A DNA stretch of 32,281 bases from positions 1 through 32,281 of the forward strand of contig CAINUN010000005.1 in assembly GCA_903853805.1 (NCBI GenBank). Direction: 5' to 3'. The position numbers and the translations under genes are program-made. Each line of letters opens with the position of its first letter. Position 1 is the first letter of the stretch. Positions 23,393 to 31,909 of the stretch are shown here, piece after piece. The notes under the pieces were generated by a model that was not told the origin of the DNA, did not search any database, and worked only from the letters and a program-made list of their open reading frames with translations. The stretch is from an uncultured Bacteroidota bacterium. GTDB lineage: Bacteria; Bacteroidota; Bacteroidia; Chitinophagales; Chitinophagaceae.

Positions 23393-25213
23393 ATGAAATT
23401 TACCATTACAAGACTATCGGTATTACTCTTTGCAATGAGTTTTATGCTGTATGCAAATACGCTTTATCATGGCTATGTTTTAGATGATGGCGATTTAATA
23501 TTAAATAACAGATTAGTATCAAATGGCATTCAATCAATCCCTAAACTTTTAGTAACACCCTATCGTTATGGTACGCTGAAAAGTGAAAATGATTTGTTTC
23601 GTCCATTGTCATTAGTCATGTTTGCAGTCGAATATGATATTTCCGATGGAAAACCACTATTAAGCCATGCTATAAATGTGATTTTGTTTTCTTTTTGTGT
23701 AGTGTTACTATTTATTTTTTTGAATGAATTTTTCAACAGAAGAAAAATAGCTCTAGCCTTTCTTGCAGCACTGATTTTTGCATTTCATCCAATTCATACA
23801 GAAGTTGTAGCCAACATTAAAAGTAGAGATGAGTTGCTGTGTTTTTTATTTGGTATAAGTGCGTTGATCACCTCAATTTATTATTTCCATAAAGGCAAGT
23901 TTTTTTACTTGCTTACAACAACTATTTTTTATTTTTTGTCACTTTTTTCAAAAGAAACATCTATAACACTATTGATCATTTTCCCTTTGATTTTCATTTT
24001 TTATTTTAATGAAAATAGAAGAAGAAGCCTATTCGTTTATGTTGCTGTATTGTTAGCGAGTGTTGTCTATTTAACAATACGCCACAAGGTATTATCAAAC
24101 TACGACGCCAACCATACTTTAAACGTAGACTTCATTGATAATATGCTTGTTGGCGCACCCAATTTTACTATCAAAATAGCAACGTCTATTTTCATACTTG
24201 GGAAATACATTCAACTATTACTTTTACCATATCCGCTTGTTTGCGATTATACTTTCAACACAATTCCTTTCGTTGGATTTAACAACATTTACGTCATTAC
24301 TTCCATCATTGTTTATGTAGGAATGATGATTGGTTTTATTTATTTTTTATTTTTCAAGAAAAACAAAACGCTAGCATTTTCCATCTTTTGGTATTTTTCG
24401 AGTATATCTTTATTCTCCAATTTCCTCTTCCCTGTAGGTGTTCCTATGGCTGAACGTTTTCTGTTTTTTCCTTCAGTTGGCTATTGTATTATCCTTGCAT
24501 TGCTTTTTGAAAAACTGTTAACAAACAAGGGAACAATTGATTGGAAAAGCTATAAAACACTAGCCTTTATTATTCCTGTTTTTTTGCTGTTAGGGATTAT
24601 CACATTCACAAGAAATTTGGATTGGGAAAGCAATTTGAGTCTTTTTGGAAAAGATGGAAACACAGAGCCTAAGAATGCACGACTTGCTTATTATTTAGGA
24701 ACTGAATTAACTAAGAAGGCTGCGGATGAAAATGATGAAAAAGAAAAGCATAACATTTTACTTAAAGCAGTGATTAAACTTAATCAAGCGATTGTAATTT
24801 ATCCTTCTTTTGAATTAGCTTATGTTCAATTAGGGAATGCCTATTTCAATCTTAAAGAAATGGATAGTGCTGAACATTACAATCTAATTGCATTAAAACT
24901 CAACAACCTTAACTCACTTACTCATTACAATCTTGCAGGTGTTTATTTTTCAAAGAAAAACTATGAAGCCGCAAAACAACACTGTCTTCAAACAATTCAA
25001 ATAAAGCCAGATTGGGCAGACGCTTATACTAGTCTTGCATTGTGTTATATTCAAATGAATCAGACAGATTCATGCATATTCAACCTAAGGAAAACAATAC
25101 ACTTAAGCCATGATAAAAGACGTGCCTATGAGCTGCTGTATATGGTTTATGACAATTTAGGGATGATCGATTCTGTAAAAAAATACAAAGAACTATCTGA
25201 ACAAAAAATGTAA
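23393..25213 (+). CDS. TMTC-like multi-pass membrane protein with C-terminal TPRs
   Basis: About 606 residues from ATG 23393. The N-terminal two-thirds is a polytopic membrane region. It begins with YVLDDGDLILNN, the acidic loop of GT-C type enzymes, and contains FHPIHTEVVANIKSRDELLCFLF, the hallmark of the TMTC (DUF1736-related) family. About ten hydrophobic helices follow to residue 400. The C-terminal third has about four TPR units (FELAYVQLGNAYFNLKEMDSAEHYNLIALKLN, THYNLAGVYFSKKNYEAAKQHCLQTIQIKP, and others). Animal TMTC proteins are O-mannosyltransferases; bacterial members are presumed glycosyltransferases, with unknown acceptors. It lies 71 bp after the OB-fold gene, but a terminator intervenes, so a link to the cytochrome operon is only positional. 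Confidence 0.82.
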   Translation: MKFTITRLSVLLFAMSFMLYANTLYHGYVLDDGDLILNNRLVSNGIQSIPKLLVTPYRYGTLKSENDLFRPLSLVMFAVEYDISDGKPLLSHAINVILFSFCVVLLFIFLNEFFNRRKIALAFLAALIFAFHPIHTEVVANIKSRDELLCFLFGISALITSIYYFHKGKFFYLLTTTIFYFLSLFSKETSITLLIIFPLIFIFYFNENRRRSLFVYVAVLLASVVYLTIRHKVLSNYDANHTLNVDFIDNMLVGAPNFTIKIATSIFILGKYIQLLLLPYPLVCDYTFNTIPFVGFNNIYVITSIIVYVGMMIGFIYFLFFKKNKTLAFSIFWYFSSISLFSNFLFPVGVPMAERFLFFPSVGYCIILALLFEKLLTNKGTIDWKSYKTLAFIIPVFLLLGIITFTRNLDWESNLSLFGKDGNTEPKNARLAYYLGTELTKKAADENDEKEKHNILLKAVIKLNQAIVIYPSFELAYVQLGNAYFNLKEMDSAEHYNLIALKLNNLNSLTHYNLAGVYFSKKNYEAAKQHCLQTIQIKPDWADAYTSLALCYIQMNQTDSCIFNLRKTIHLSHDKRRAYELLYMVYDNLGMIDSVKKYKELSEQKM

Positions 25214-25373
25214 CCAAGTAATAACATCTTCAGTTTTAGAATTTCCAAGTGCACTATCCATCTGAAAACAAGTTGTTAAGTGTTGCTAAAACTAATGTTA
25301 AGCAAGTCGTTCTATCACTTCATGTAAAGGGGAATGGGCACATTTGCATTAACAAAAGGAATCAAACAAACAA

Positions 25374-25781
25374 ATGCAATCAATTTGGTCAGTACCACAA
25401 ACACAATCAAAAGGGAAAAAACAAGCCCCTAAGTATGATTTTGAACGTGTTATAAAGGAGCTATTTGTTCACAAAAAAAATAAAACCAAAACACAATCAC
25501 ATCCATTTCATATACCTCAGCATAATTATAATGCACAAAACCAACACCCATTTCCTAGCTTCAATCAGCAGCAAGATATAATTAATCATTCAAAAGTAAA
25601 ACCAGCACCCATAACTGTTTTCAATTCAAATTTAGGCAGTGTATCGTATCCAGAGAAAAGAGCTATAAATGTTAAGTATGTAAGTGCTGTTTTTCAATTA
25701 CTTCTCCCTATACTTTTAGCGATATTGGGCATCCCATTTTATATCATGGTCATTCTCAAGCTTATAAATTACATTCATTAA
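25374..25781 (+). CDS. Small hypothetical protein with one C-terminal membrane segment
   Basis: A 135-residue frame that I do not recognise. The first 100 residues are polar and low in complexity (rich in Lys, Gln, His, Pro and Asn, e.g. QSHPFHIPQHNYNAQNQHPF). Residues about 104-130 (VFQLLLPILLAILGIPFYIMVILKLI) form a strong membrane segment, so the protein could be tail-anchored. There is no signal peptide, no visible ribosome binding site and no strong promoter. The compositional bias resembles Bacteroidota intergenic frames, so it could be spurious, but the well-formed hydrophobic helix argues for a real gene. It stands between the TMTC-like gene and ispD without functional links. The 160 bp before it and 148 bp after it hold nothing I can name. 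Confidence 0.5.
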   Translation: MQSIWSVPQTQSKGKKQAPKYDFERVIKELFVHKKNKTKTQSHPFHIPQHNYNAQNQHPFPSFNQQQDIINHSKVKPAPITVFNSNLGSVSYPEKRAINVKYVSAVFQLLLPILLAILGIPFYIMVILKLINYIH

Positions 25782-25929
25782 TACTACTAGAAAATCCCCA
25801 AATACTGACTTCGTCATGATATATTTGTAAGGAGATTACTAAGAAGCATTTTTTTAGTGAATTCGCAATAATGTTGAACACTACTAAGATAATACGGCAT
25901 TAGTATTACCTAGCAAATTAGTTAGAAGA

Positions 25930-26622
25930 ATGCAATTTAAACACCCGATTTACGCAGTAATTGTAGCTGGAGGGCAAGGCACAAGAATGGGTAATGCAAT
26001 ACCCAAACAGTTCCTTGAAATTGGAGGCAAATCAATCCTTTATTATACCATCAATGCTTTTTTGGAAGCCCTTCACGAAGTTCATTTAGTATTAGTTTTA
26101 CCGCAACAGCAAATCAGTTATGGACAAATGGTTTTACAATCATTTAGTGAAAGAATTGAAATTACAATAGTTGCAGGGGGCAGCACTCGATTTCAAAGCG
26201 TTAAAAATGGACTAGCTTTAGTTCCAGAAGATGCGATTGTTTTGGTTCATGATGGAGTTAGACCATTAATCTCTAAAGAGCTAATATTCAGGTGTATTCA
26301 TCAAGCTGAAGAATATGGTAGCGCAGTTCCCGCTATTGCAGTCGCTGATAGTATGCGCGTGATTCAAAATGAGCAATCAAAACCAATTGATAGAAACACA
26401 CTTCGCATCATTCAAACCCCTCAAACTTTTAAATCATCTATTTTAGTGCCTGCGTATCAACAAGAATTCAAAGAAATATTTACGGATGAAGCAACGGTAG
26501 TAGAAGCCTATGGTAGAACGATTTATTTAGTGGAGGGAGAACGTAACAACATAAAAATCACCACGCCTGAAGACATGGTGATAGTTGAAGCAATTATAAA
26601 AGAGAAAAGAAAGAAAGTTTAA
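25930..26622 (+). CDS. ispD: 2-C-methyl-D-erythritol 4-phosphate cytidylyltransferase
   Basis: IspD joins CTP and methylerythritol 4-phosphate to give CDP-ME in the MEP isoprenoid pathway. The 230-residue length is standard. Motifs: the nucleotide-binding GGQGTRMGNAIPKQFLEIGGKSIL (about 14-37), the ribose/phosphate region VAGGSTRFQSVKNGL, the HDGVRPLI loop, RIIQTPQTF, and the C-terminal FTDEATVVEAYG...IKITTPEDM. The catalytic lysine (PKQFL) and Arg (TRMG) are both present. Its stop shares bases with the stop of the convergent secreted-protein gene. No other MEP gene is in the window. Confidence 0.95.
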   Translation: MQFKHPIYAVIVAGGQGTRMGNAIPKQFLEIGGKSILYYTINAFLEALHEVHLVLVLPQQQISYGQMVLQSFSERIEITIVAGGSTRFQSVKNGLALVPEDAIVLVHDGVRPLISKELIFRCIHQAEEYGSAVPAIAVADSMRVIQNEQSKPIDRNTLRIIQTPQTFKSSILVPAYQQEFKEIFTDEATVVEAYGRTIYLVEGERNNIKITTPEDMVIVEAIIKEKRKKV

Positions 26623-27182
26623 GGTTGTGTTGCAGTATATATTACACCAACAGAGTAACTTCCTGTTGCATAAGCCAATGTAGGTACTGCTTTGTAGTTT
26701 ACAGTAAACTTTTTATCACCACCTTGATGCCCATTCATCAAGATATCTTGTGTAGTTGAGTTTAGACTGTGAAAATTATTATCAAAATCAGATGTTACAG
26801 CTCCACCAGTTTGGTTATTTTTAATAGCTACAAAAAGTGTATTACTTACTGGCATAGTTGGATTTTGAGATGATATACCTGAATAAGAAAAATTATTTGC
26901 ATCGGTTTGTACGCTTACTTTAAATGCTTTATTGGAAGAAACAGAAAGTTCCTGATCGTTAGAAACAATACCATTTTGATATTGTGCAGCAGTATTAAAA
27001 TTCATACTCACCATTTCTCCTGTAGTTGAGTTGGTTGATGTAAATTTAAGTCCTATAACTGGAGCTAAATCTAATACGACAGTCTGAGTTGCGCTACCTG
27101 AAGCATTATTATCTTGAGCAACACTTTCAATTGGTATGAAAGCTATTGCCAAAAGAAACGCCAGAAAACAAATACTTTTCAT
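26619..27182 (-). CDS. Secreted beta-rich protein of unknown function
   Basis: 187 residues with a signal peptide (MKSICFLAFLLAIAFIPIESVAQ). The mature part is rich in Thr, Ser, Asn and Gln and follows a beta-strand pattern with no cysteines or catalytic motif: TQTVVLDLAPVIGLKF, QELSVSSNKAFKVSVQT, KKFTVNYKAVP, and a final SYSVGVIYTATQP. I recall similar small secreted proteins with a ...V.YTATQ end in Bacteroidota, resembling WxL/DUF4402-like beta-sandwich surface proteins, but cannot name a family with confidence. It has its own promoter at 27236-27267. It converges on ispD, the two stop codons overlapping in TTAA. Confidence 0.7.
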   Translation of the reverse strand: MKSICFLAFLLAIAFIPIESVAQDNNASGSATQTVVLDLAPVIGLKFTSTNSTTGEMVSMNFNTAAQYQNGIVSNDQELSVSSNKAFKVSVQTDANNFSYSGISSQNPTMPVSNTLFVAIKNNQTGGAVTSDFDNNFHSLNSTTQDILMNGHQGGDKKFTVNYKAVPTLAYATGSYSVGVIYTATQP

Positions 27183-27235
27183 GGGGCGATGATTTTAAGT
27201 TGCACTCACCAACGGGGATTGGAACTAATGCTTGT

Positions 27236-27267
27236 CTAAGGTAGGGAACCTTTTTTTGTTATCCAAA
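27236..27267 (-). promoter_or_regulatory. Promoter of the secreted beta-rich protein
   Basis: On the minus strand TTTG (complement of 27264-27267) and TACCTTAG (complement of 27236-27243) are 20 bp apart, one base off the Bacteroidota consensus. The predicted leader to the ATG at 27182 is about 45-50 nt. Confidence 0.55.
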
Positions 27268-27342
27268 TGTTAATGAAAATATTTTTTAGCAAAGCGTATT
27301 AATCACAAAAAATCAATCGATTAGATAAAAATACGCCCAATA

Positions 27343-27368
27343 AAAAAAGCCCAGAAAAGGGCTTTTTT
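27343..27368 (-). terminator. Rho-independent terminator after the lipoprotein gene
   Basis: AAAAAAGCCC (27343-27352) and GGGCTTTTTT (27359-27368) form a perfect 10-bp stem with a 6-nt loop, and both strands carry a T-run. It lies 18 bp past the end of the lipoprotein gene. Confidence 0.85.
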
Positions 27369-27386
27369 AGCTTAATGTTCATCTCA

Positions 27387-27878
27387 TTATTTGTTGATAT
27401 AGTACTTGTAGGTATCAGTCAACCATTGTGAATAAGTCACTACCTTACCGTTTGCAATCATTGCTTTTGCAAAACTTTGACAGACTGTACTTGCTTCAGT
27501 TTGAGTAGTAAATCGAGGTTCAATGTTGGAGAAGGTATCAATATGTTTTGCCCCTGGCAAAACCACGAGCCAATCATTACCATAGAAATAATCTCTTAGT
27601 TGGGTATAATTTAAAGGAGAAAGAATTATGGAATCTTGCCCAATTATTGTGTTGTGAATGTTTGCCTTAGAAACTAGAAAAGTATCTAAAGGCTTTACGG
27701 AAAATCCTCCCCCTTTTGTAAAACGGCGAATAACAATGGTATCTCTTTCACTTTCATCAAACCCAACATAAACCATTTGAGGCGCTACAAATGCGCAATA
27801 CTGTTTACTCTTATCACAGCTGTTGAAGAAATTAATAACAACAATGACGGCAACTAAATAGAATGGAAAGCGTTTCAT
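27387..27878 (-). CDS. Hypothetical lipoprotein
   Basis: 163 residues from the ATG whose complement is 27876-27878. A lipoprotein signal (MKRFPFYLVAVIVVINFFNSC, Cys21) is followed by a polar domain with two further cysteines (CAFVAP and VCQSF) that could form a disulfide. The N-terminal mature region (FVAPQMVYVGFDESERDTIVIRRF) looks beta-stranded. The C-terminal part (TVCQSFAKAMIANGKVVTYSQWL) is helical. I do not recognise a family. The upstream in-frame start at 27914 would put 12 polar residues ahead of the signal and is less likely. It lies downstream of the pst operon on the same strand, 122 bp after phoU, and could be reached by read-through. Confidence 0.65.
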   Translation of the reverse strand: MKRFPFYLVAVIVVINFFNSCDKSKQYCAFVAPQMVYVGFDESERDTIVIRRFTKGGGFSVKPLDTFLVSKANIHNTIIGQDSIILSPLNYTQLRDYFYGNDWLVVLPGAKHIDTFSNIEPRFTTQTEASTVCQSFAKAMIANGKVVTYSQWLTDTYKYYINK

Positions 27879-27999
27879 GAAATTTTTTTTCTGTGTCGAA
27901 AGTAGTAAATTCATAGAAAATAAGAAACCTGTTTCGTAAGAAACATTAAACTAGTAAAACAAAACAACTTATTTCGAGAGTACTAAATGTAACCATTAA

Positions 28000-28674
28000 T
28001 TACCCTTCCAACAGTCCTTTTTTTGTATGCTTAAGCACTTTTGCTTCCACATAGAAGATGATTTCTTCGGCAATATTTTTTGCTTGGTCACCCACCCTTT
28101 CAAGTTTGCGAATAGCAGAAAGAATATTCAAAGCCTGCTCTGTACTTTCAGGATATTTGGAAATATAATCTACTAAAATACTATTGGCATTGCGATTGAT
28201 TTCATCAATCATTTCATCGCGGCGGAAAAGTGTTCTTGCAAGCTTCGTATTTTCGGTATCAAATGCAATAAGAATGTCTTTTAGCATTTCTATAGAATGC
28301 ATATACATCTCTCGAACACGAGTTATTTCTAATAATTGTGTTTCGAAAGGATTTTTTGCTTGTGAAATAAACTTGGCAATGCCTTCTGCAATATCTCCGG
28401 TACGCTCCAAATTATTATTGATTTTAAGAATTGCTAAAACAAAACGAAGATCAACAGCAACAGGATTCAACAAAGCAAATGCATTTTCGCAATCGTTGTC
28501 AATTTTCAATTCCATTGCATTCACTCGTCTTTCATTAGCAATTACTTCGCTTGCTAAATCCTTATCGAAATTGATAAGCGCTTCTTCTGTTTTTTGCAAC
28601 TGCTGAATAACGAGTTGCCACATATTCATGGTCTCTTGTTTCAGTACGTTGAGTTCTTCTTCTAAATGAATCAT
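28000..28674 (-). CDS. phoU: Phosphate transport regulator PhoU
   Basis: 224 residues from the ATG at 28674 (MIHLEEELNVLKQ). The longer frame from 28692 starts with TTG and overlaps pstB. The protein is all-helical with two PhoU repeats, each containing the metal-binding E/DxxxD pattern (NAMELKIDNDCENAF, about 46-60 in the first; LFRRDEMIDEINRNA, about 149-163 in the second). PhoU links the Pst transporter to the phosphate-responsive sensor kinase and prevents excessive phosphate uptake. Last gene of the pst operon, 10 bp after pstB. No PhoR/PhoB pair is in the window. Confidence 0.93.
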   Translation of the reverse strand: MIHLEEELNVLKQETMNMWQLVIQQLQKTEEALINFDKDLASEVIANERRVNAMELKIDNDCENAFALLNPVAVDLRFVLAILKINNNLERTGDIAEGIAKFISQAKNPFETQLLEITRVREMYMHSIEMLKDILIAFDTENTKLARTLFRRDEMIDEINRNANSILVDYISKYPESTEQALNILSAIRKLERVGDQAKNIAEEIIFYVEAKVLKHTKKGLLEG

Positions 28675-28684
28675 GTTTAGTTTT

Positions 28685-29440
28685 TTAGCCAAAACGACCA
28701 GTTATGTAATTCTGAGTTTTGATGTCGTTGGGGTGTGTAAAAATATCTTTTGTTGTGCCAAATTCCACCAAATTTCCGAGATAAAAGAAAGCTGTGGCAT
28801 CACTCACACGAGCAGCTTGCTGCATGTTGTGTGTGACGATGAGGATGGTGTAATTCTTTTTCAATTCGTGAATGAGTTCTTCAATTTTAGAAGTAGAAAT
28901 CGGATCGAGTGCAGAAGCAGGTTCGTCCATCAACAAAATGGTGGGCTCAATGGCTAAAGCACGTGCAATACACAATCTTTGCTGTTGTCCGCCCGATAAT
29001 TCAAAAGCTGATTTCTTGAGCTTATCTTTCACTTCTTCCCAAAGTGCAGCTTGTTTTAAAGAACGTTCTACTCGGTCTTCAATAAAGTGTTTATCCCCTA
29101 CTCCATTCACACGTAAACCATAAGCAATGTTCTCGAAAATGGTTTTAGGAAAAGGATTGGGCTTTTGAAAAACCATGCCTACCTTTCTTCTTAACTCAAC
29201 AATGTCCACTCCTTTTTCATAAACATTTTTACCATCAATATTGATGGTTCCAGTAATTTTCACGGCATCAATAAGGTCGTTCATGCGATTGAATAAACGC
29301 AAGTAAGTGGACTTACCACATCCTGAAGGACCGATAAATGCAGTAACTGTATTCGGCTGCATTTCCATGCTTATTCCTTTGAGCGCATGAAAATCGCCAT
29401 AGTATAAATTGACGTCTTTAGTTTCTATAATTAAGCTCAT
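28685..29440 (-). CDS. pstB: Phosphate ABC transporter ATP-binding protein PstB
   Basis: 251 residues. Walker [10 protein letters not shown] (about 37-45), Q-loop [20 protein letters not shown] typical of PstB, signature [15 protein letters not shown], Walker [14 protein letters not shown], and H-loop [13 protein letters not shown] are all complete. It energises high-affinity phosphate import with PstA and PstC at the inner membrane. It starts 5 bp after pstA and precedes phoU, as in most pst operons. Confidence 0.97.
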   Translation of the reverse strand: MSLIIETKDVNLYYGDFHALKGISMEMQPNTVTAFIGPSGCGKSTYLRLFNRMNDLIDAVKITGTINIDGKNVYEKGVDIVELRRKVGMVFQKPNPFPKTIFENIAYGLRVNGVGDKHFIEDRVERSLKQAALWEEVKDKLKKSAFELSGGQQQRLCIARALAIEPTILLMDEPASALDPISTSKIEELIHELKKNYTILIVTHNMQQAARVSDATAFFYLGNLVEFGTTKDIFTHPNDIKTQNYITGRFG

Positions 29441-29445
29441 CGTGT

Positions 29446-30324
29446 TTAATTCATTTTTACTTTCTTGCTAAAATATCTTCTCAATGCATTGGCTAAAATA
29501 TTGACCAACAAAACTATGGCAATCAACACTAATGCAGTTCCATAAGCCATCGGTCTCGATTCTTCAACATTGGTACCGCTTGTTGAGATTACATACAAAT
29601 GGTAAGGCAATGCCATTACTTGATCGAAAATGCTATGAGGAAGTTTTGGTAAGAAATAGGCTGCTACTGTAAATAATATCGGTGCAGTTTCACCCGAAAC
29701 TCTTCCTACAGATAGAATCAATCCGGTGATGATGTTTGGGAAAGCCATTGGTAAAACAACTTTGCGAATGGTTTGTAATTTAGTAGCACCCAACGCATAG
29801 CTTCCTTCACGGAAAGAATTGTCTATTGATTTTAATGCTTCTTCAGTAGTGCGAATAACAACTGGCAAAGTCAATAAACCAAGAGTAAGTGAACCAGCAA
29901 TAATGGAATCGCCGAATCCAAGTGTATTGACAAACAAACTCATTCCAAACAAACCAAACACAATGGATGGAATGCCTGCGAGATTATTAGTCATGAGTTT
30001 GATGAAGCGTTTGTACCAACTGTCTTTCATGTATTCATTGGTGTAAATAGCAGACAAAACGCCCACCGGAAACGTGAACAACAAACTGCCTATCACCAAT
30101 AGGAATGTTCCTACAATGGCAGGAAAAATCCCACCCTTGGTCATTCCTTCTTCTGGCATTCCAGTAAGGAAATTCCAACTAATCACTTTAGCCCCACGAA
30201 CAATGATAAAGGCTAAAATGAAAAACAAAATGGCAACTACCATCAAACTAAACAATCTGAAAATGCCAAACGCAAATTGCTGTTTTAAGTGTTTGATTCT
30301 GCCTGTATTTTTTGAATTGCTCAT
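29446..30324 (-). CDS. pstA: Phosphate ABC transporter permease PstA
   Basis: 292 residues, an inner-membrane permease with about six helices. The EAA-type coupling loop [26 protein letters not shown] (about 173-198) matches MetI-like permeases, and [24 protein letters not shown] is the PstA/PstC pore-side segment. Its ATG overlaps the stop of the ArsC-like gene as ATGA, so translation is probably coupled. Partner of PstC. Confidence 0.95.
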   Translation of the reverse strand: MSNSKNTGRIKHLKQQFAFGIFRLFSLMVVAILFFILAFIIVRGAKVISWNFLTGMPEEGMTKGGIFPAIVGTFLLVIGSLLFTFPVGVLSAIYTNEYMKDSWYKRFIKLMTNNLAGIPSIVFGLFGMSLFVNTLGFGDSIIAGSLTLGLLTLPVVIRTTEEALKSIDNSFREGSYALGATKLQTIRKVVLPMAFPNIITGLILSVGRVSGETAPILFTVAAYFLPKLPHSIFDQVMALPYHLYVISTSGTNVEESRPMAYGTALVLIAIVLLVNILANALRRYFSKKVKMN

Positions 30325-30704
30325 AAAGTTGCAATCAACTGTTTTACTTTTAATTCTATTAAATCACGAACCACATTTAGTTCTTTCAACGTCAAGTTTT
30401 CGGTCTTAGGTATTTGCCAAGTTTTGCTGTTTGAAAACGTGCACTGAAGTGGTTGCTCTTCGTTTACAATATTAATGATACAATCAAATTGCTCATCGGC
30501 GATTGAAGCATCATTCTTCTTTAAGATCAACTCATATCCTTTCATTTTCATCGATGCTTCTGCTTTAGCAAAAAGCAATCCTTTCCCTTGTTCGGTTGAT
30601 TTACTGAAAGCGTTGAGTTTCTGCTTACCATAAACACTAGCAAATGTTTCTGCCATTTGGCTACTGTAAACCGGATCGCTTCCAACAAAAAGAATATTCT
30701 TCAT
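30321..30704 (-). CDS. ArsC/low-molecular-weight phosphatase-like protein lacking the catalytic Cys
   Basis: 127 residues, soluble, no signal peptide. The start MKNILFVGSDPVYSSQMAETFASVYG aligns by eye with the LMW-phosphatase/arsenate-reductase P-loop (ILFVC..N..RSQMAE), but the nucleophile Cys is Gly, Asn is Pro and Arg is Ser, so oxyanion chemistry should be lost. The rest keeps the fold's order: FSKSTEQG (SAGTEPG position), a strand FDCIINIVNE (DxVVTxC position), KTWQIPKTENLTLKELNVVRDLIELKVKQLI (HWxxPDPxxxx...fRxvRdeI position). It lies exactly between pstC and pstA with ATGA overlaps on both sides, so it is made in step with the permeases. A role as phosphate-sensing or assembly partner of the transporter is inference. 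Fold likely; function unknown. Confidence 0.7.
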   Translation of the reverse strand: MKNILFVGSDPVYSSQMAETFASVYGKQKLNAFSKSTEQGKGLLFAKAEASMKMKGYELILKKNDASIADEQFDCIINIVNEEQPLQCTFSNSKTWQIPKTENLTLKELNVVRDLIELKVKQLIATL

Positions 30705-31909
30705 CGTTTTGACATTTTGTTTTTAGATGAAATATAGGCAACGAATAGATTGATAGCCATAGTTATAATGAAAAGAATACAAGCCAAAGCAAACAAGGCT
30801 TTGAAGTGTAAACCACCATGTGGTGCTTCTCCTAATTCTGCTGCAATCGTTGCAGGAATAGTACGCACAGGTTCTAACCAAGTATGTGGAATCACTGCCG
30901 CATTTCCTGTAACCATCAACACCGCCATTGTTTCCCCTATAGCACGACCAATACCTAATATGGCAGCAGCTGTAATACCAGAACTAGCGTAAGGAACAAT
31001 TACTCGGTGAATGGTTTGCCATTTATTAGCGCCCAATGCAAGACTCGCTTCTTTCATGGCTCTTGGTGTAGTTCTTAAAGCATCTTCTGAAATAGTAATA
31101 ATTGTTGGCAAGGCCATGATGCCTAAAACCACACTGCCAGCAAATGCAGTTTCGCCAACAGGCAAATGAAATACTTGTTGTATGAAAGGAACAATAACCA
31201 CCAAACCAAAGAAACCATAAACAACAGAAGGAATCCCTGCAAGCAATTCAACCAAGGGTTTTAATATTTTTCTTAAACGCTCGCTTGCTATTTCCGCCAT
31301 GAAAATAGCGGTTGCCAAACCAAGAGGCAATGCAATTAATATGGCACCAAGACTTACGATTAGTGTTCCAATCAACAAAGGATAAACCCCTAACTGTGCA
31401 GCAGGTTGTGCGGTAGGAAACCATTCTTTTCCTTTGATGAAACTACCCACTGTAATTTTTTCCATGGGCAATTCTCTAGCAGGAAAATCTTTGTTGAAAT
31501 ATTTACTAGGGATATAAGCAATGATTCCAGGAATGCTGTCCACCAATTTTGCTAAACATTGTGGGACAAACTGAAACGTGTCGCCCAATTGTTCTTCAGT
31601 GAAGTAATTCCCAATATCATCCATTCTAAACAAGATGATAGAATCGTCCTTTCCTCCCACTTGCTTCCAGTTGGTAATATTTTGGTCGAAGATGTTTTTG
31701 ATATCAGCAGAAACAACTTTACGAATGGGATTATTCTTATTAATCACCACCATTTGTCCTTCTTCGATAGGATCTTTATTAAAAATACCTAGCCCTTCTT
31801 TGAAAAGAAATATAACAATAAGCAGCACGGACAATGTAGTGACCGTACTGCTTAAAAAAAGGATGCTTTCTGATATTTTTTCTACAAATCTTTTTATAGA
31901 ATTCCTCAT
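30701..31909 (-). CDS. pstC: Phosphate ABC transporter permease PstC with PstS-like periplasmic insertion
   Basis: 402 residues, longer than the roughly 300-320 of typical PstC. After the first membrane helix (about 17-37) comes a soluble insertion (about 45-165). It contains MVVINKNNPIRKVVSADIKNIF, NITNWKQVGGKDDSIILF and SIPGIIAYIPS, which resemble strand-helix segments of PstS/phosphate-binding proteins (NKDNP..., GKITNWxDVGG, GAIGYV). The permease core follows: QLGVYPLLIGTLIVSLGAIL, LLAGIPSVVYGFFGLVVIVP, the EAA loop EASLALGANKWQTIHRVIVPYASSGI, and GIGRAIGETMAVLMVTGN, the PstC hallmark. Its ATG overlaps the winged-helix gene stop and its stop overlaps the ArsC-like start, both as ATGA. Confidence 0.94.
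   Translation of the reverse strand: MRNSIKRFVEKISESILFLSSTVTTLSVLLIVIFLFKEGLGIFNKDPIEEGQMVVINKNNPIRKVVSADIKNIFDQNITNWKQVGGKDDSIILFRMDDIGNYFTEEQLGDTFQFVPQCLAKLVDSIPGIIAYIPSKYFNKDFPARELPMEKITVGSFIKGKEWFPTAQPAAQLGVYPLLIGTLIVSLGAILIALPLGLATAIFMAEIASERLRKILKPLVELLAGIPSVVYGFFGLVVIVPFIQQVFHLPVGETAFAGSVVLGIMALPTIITISEDALRTTPRAMKEASLALGANKWQTIHRVIVPYASSGITAAAILGIGRAIGETMAVLMVTGNAAVIPHTWLEPVRTIPATIAAELGEAPHGGLHFKALFALACILFIITMAINLFVAYISSKNKMSKR

Noticed and set aside
25249-25455. A 68-codon frame starting with GTG before the small membrane protein
   Set aside because: It overlaps the better-supported frame at 25374-25781, lacks hydrophobic or conserved segments and has no start signal.
27931-27944. 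Terminator for the pst operon after phoU
   Set aside because: GTTTCGTAAGAAAC gives only a 5-bp stem with a 4-nt loop, is AT-rich and lacks a solid T-run. I cannot support it, so the end of the pst transcript is undefined.
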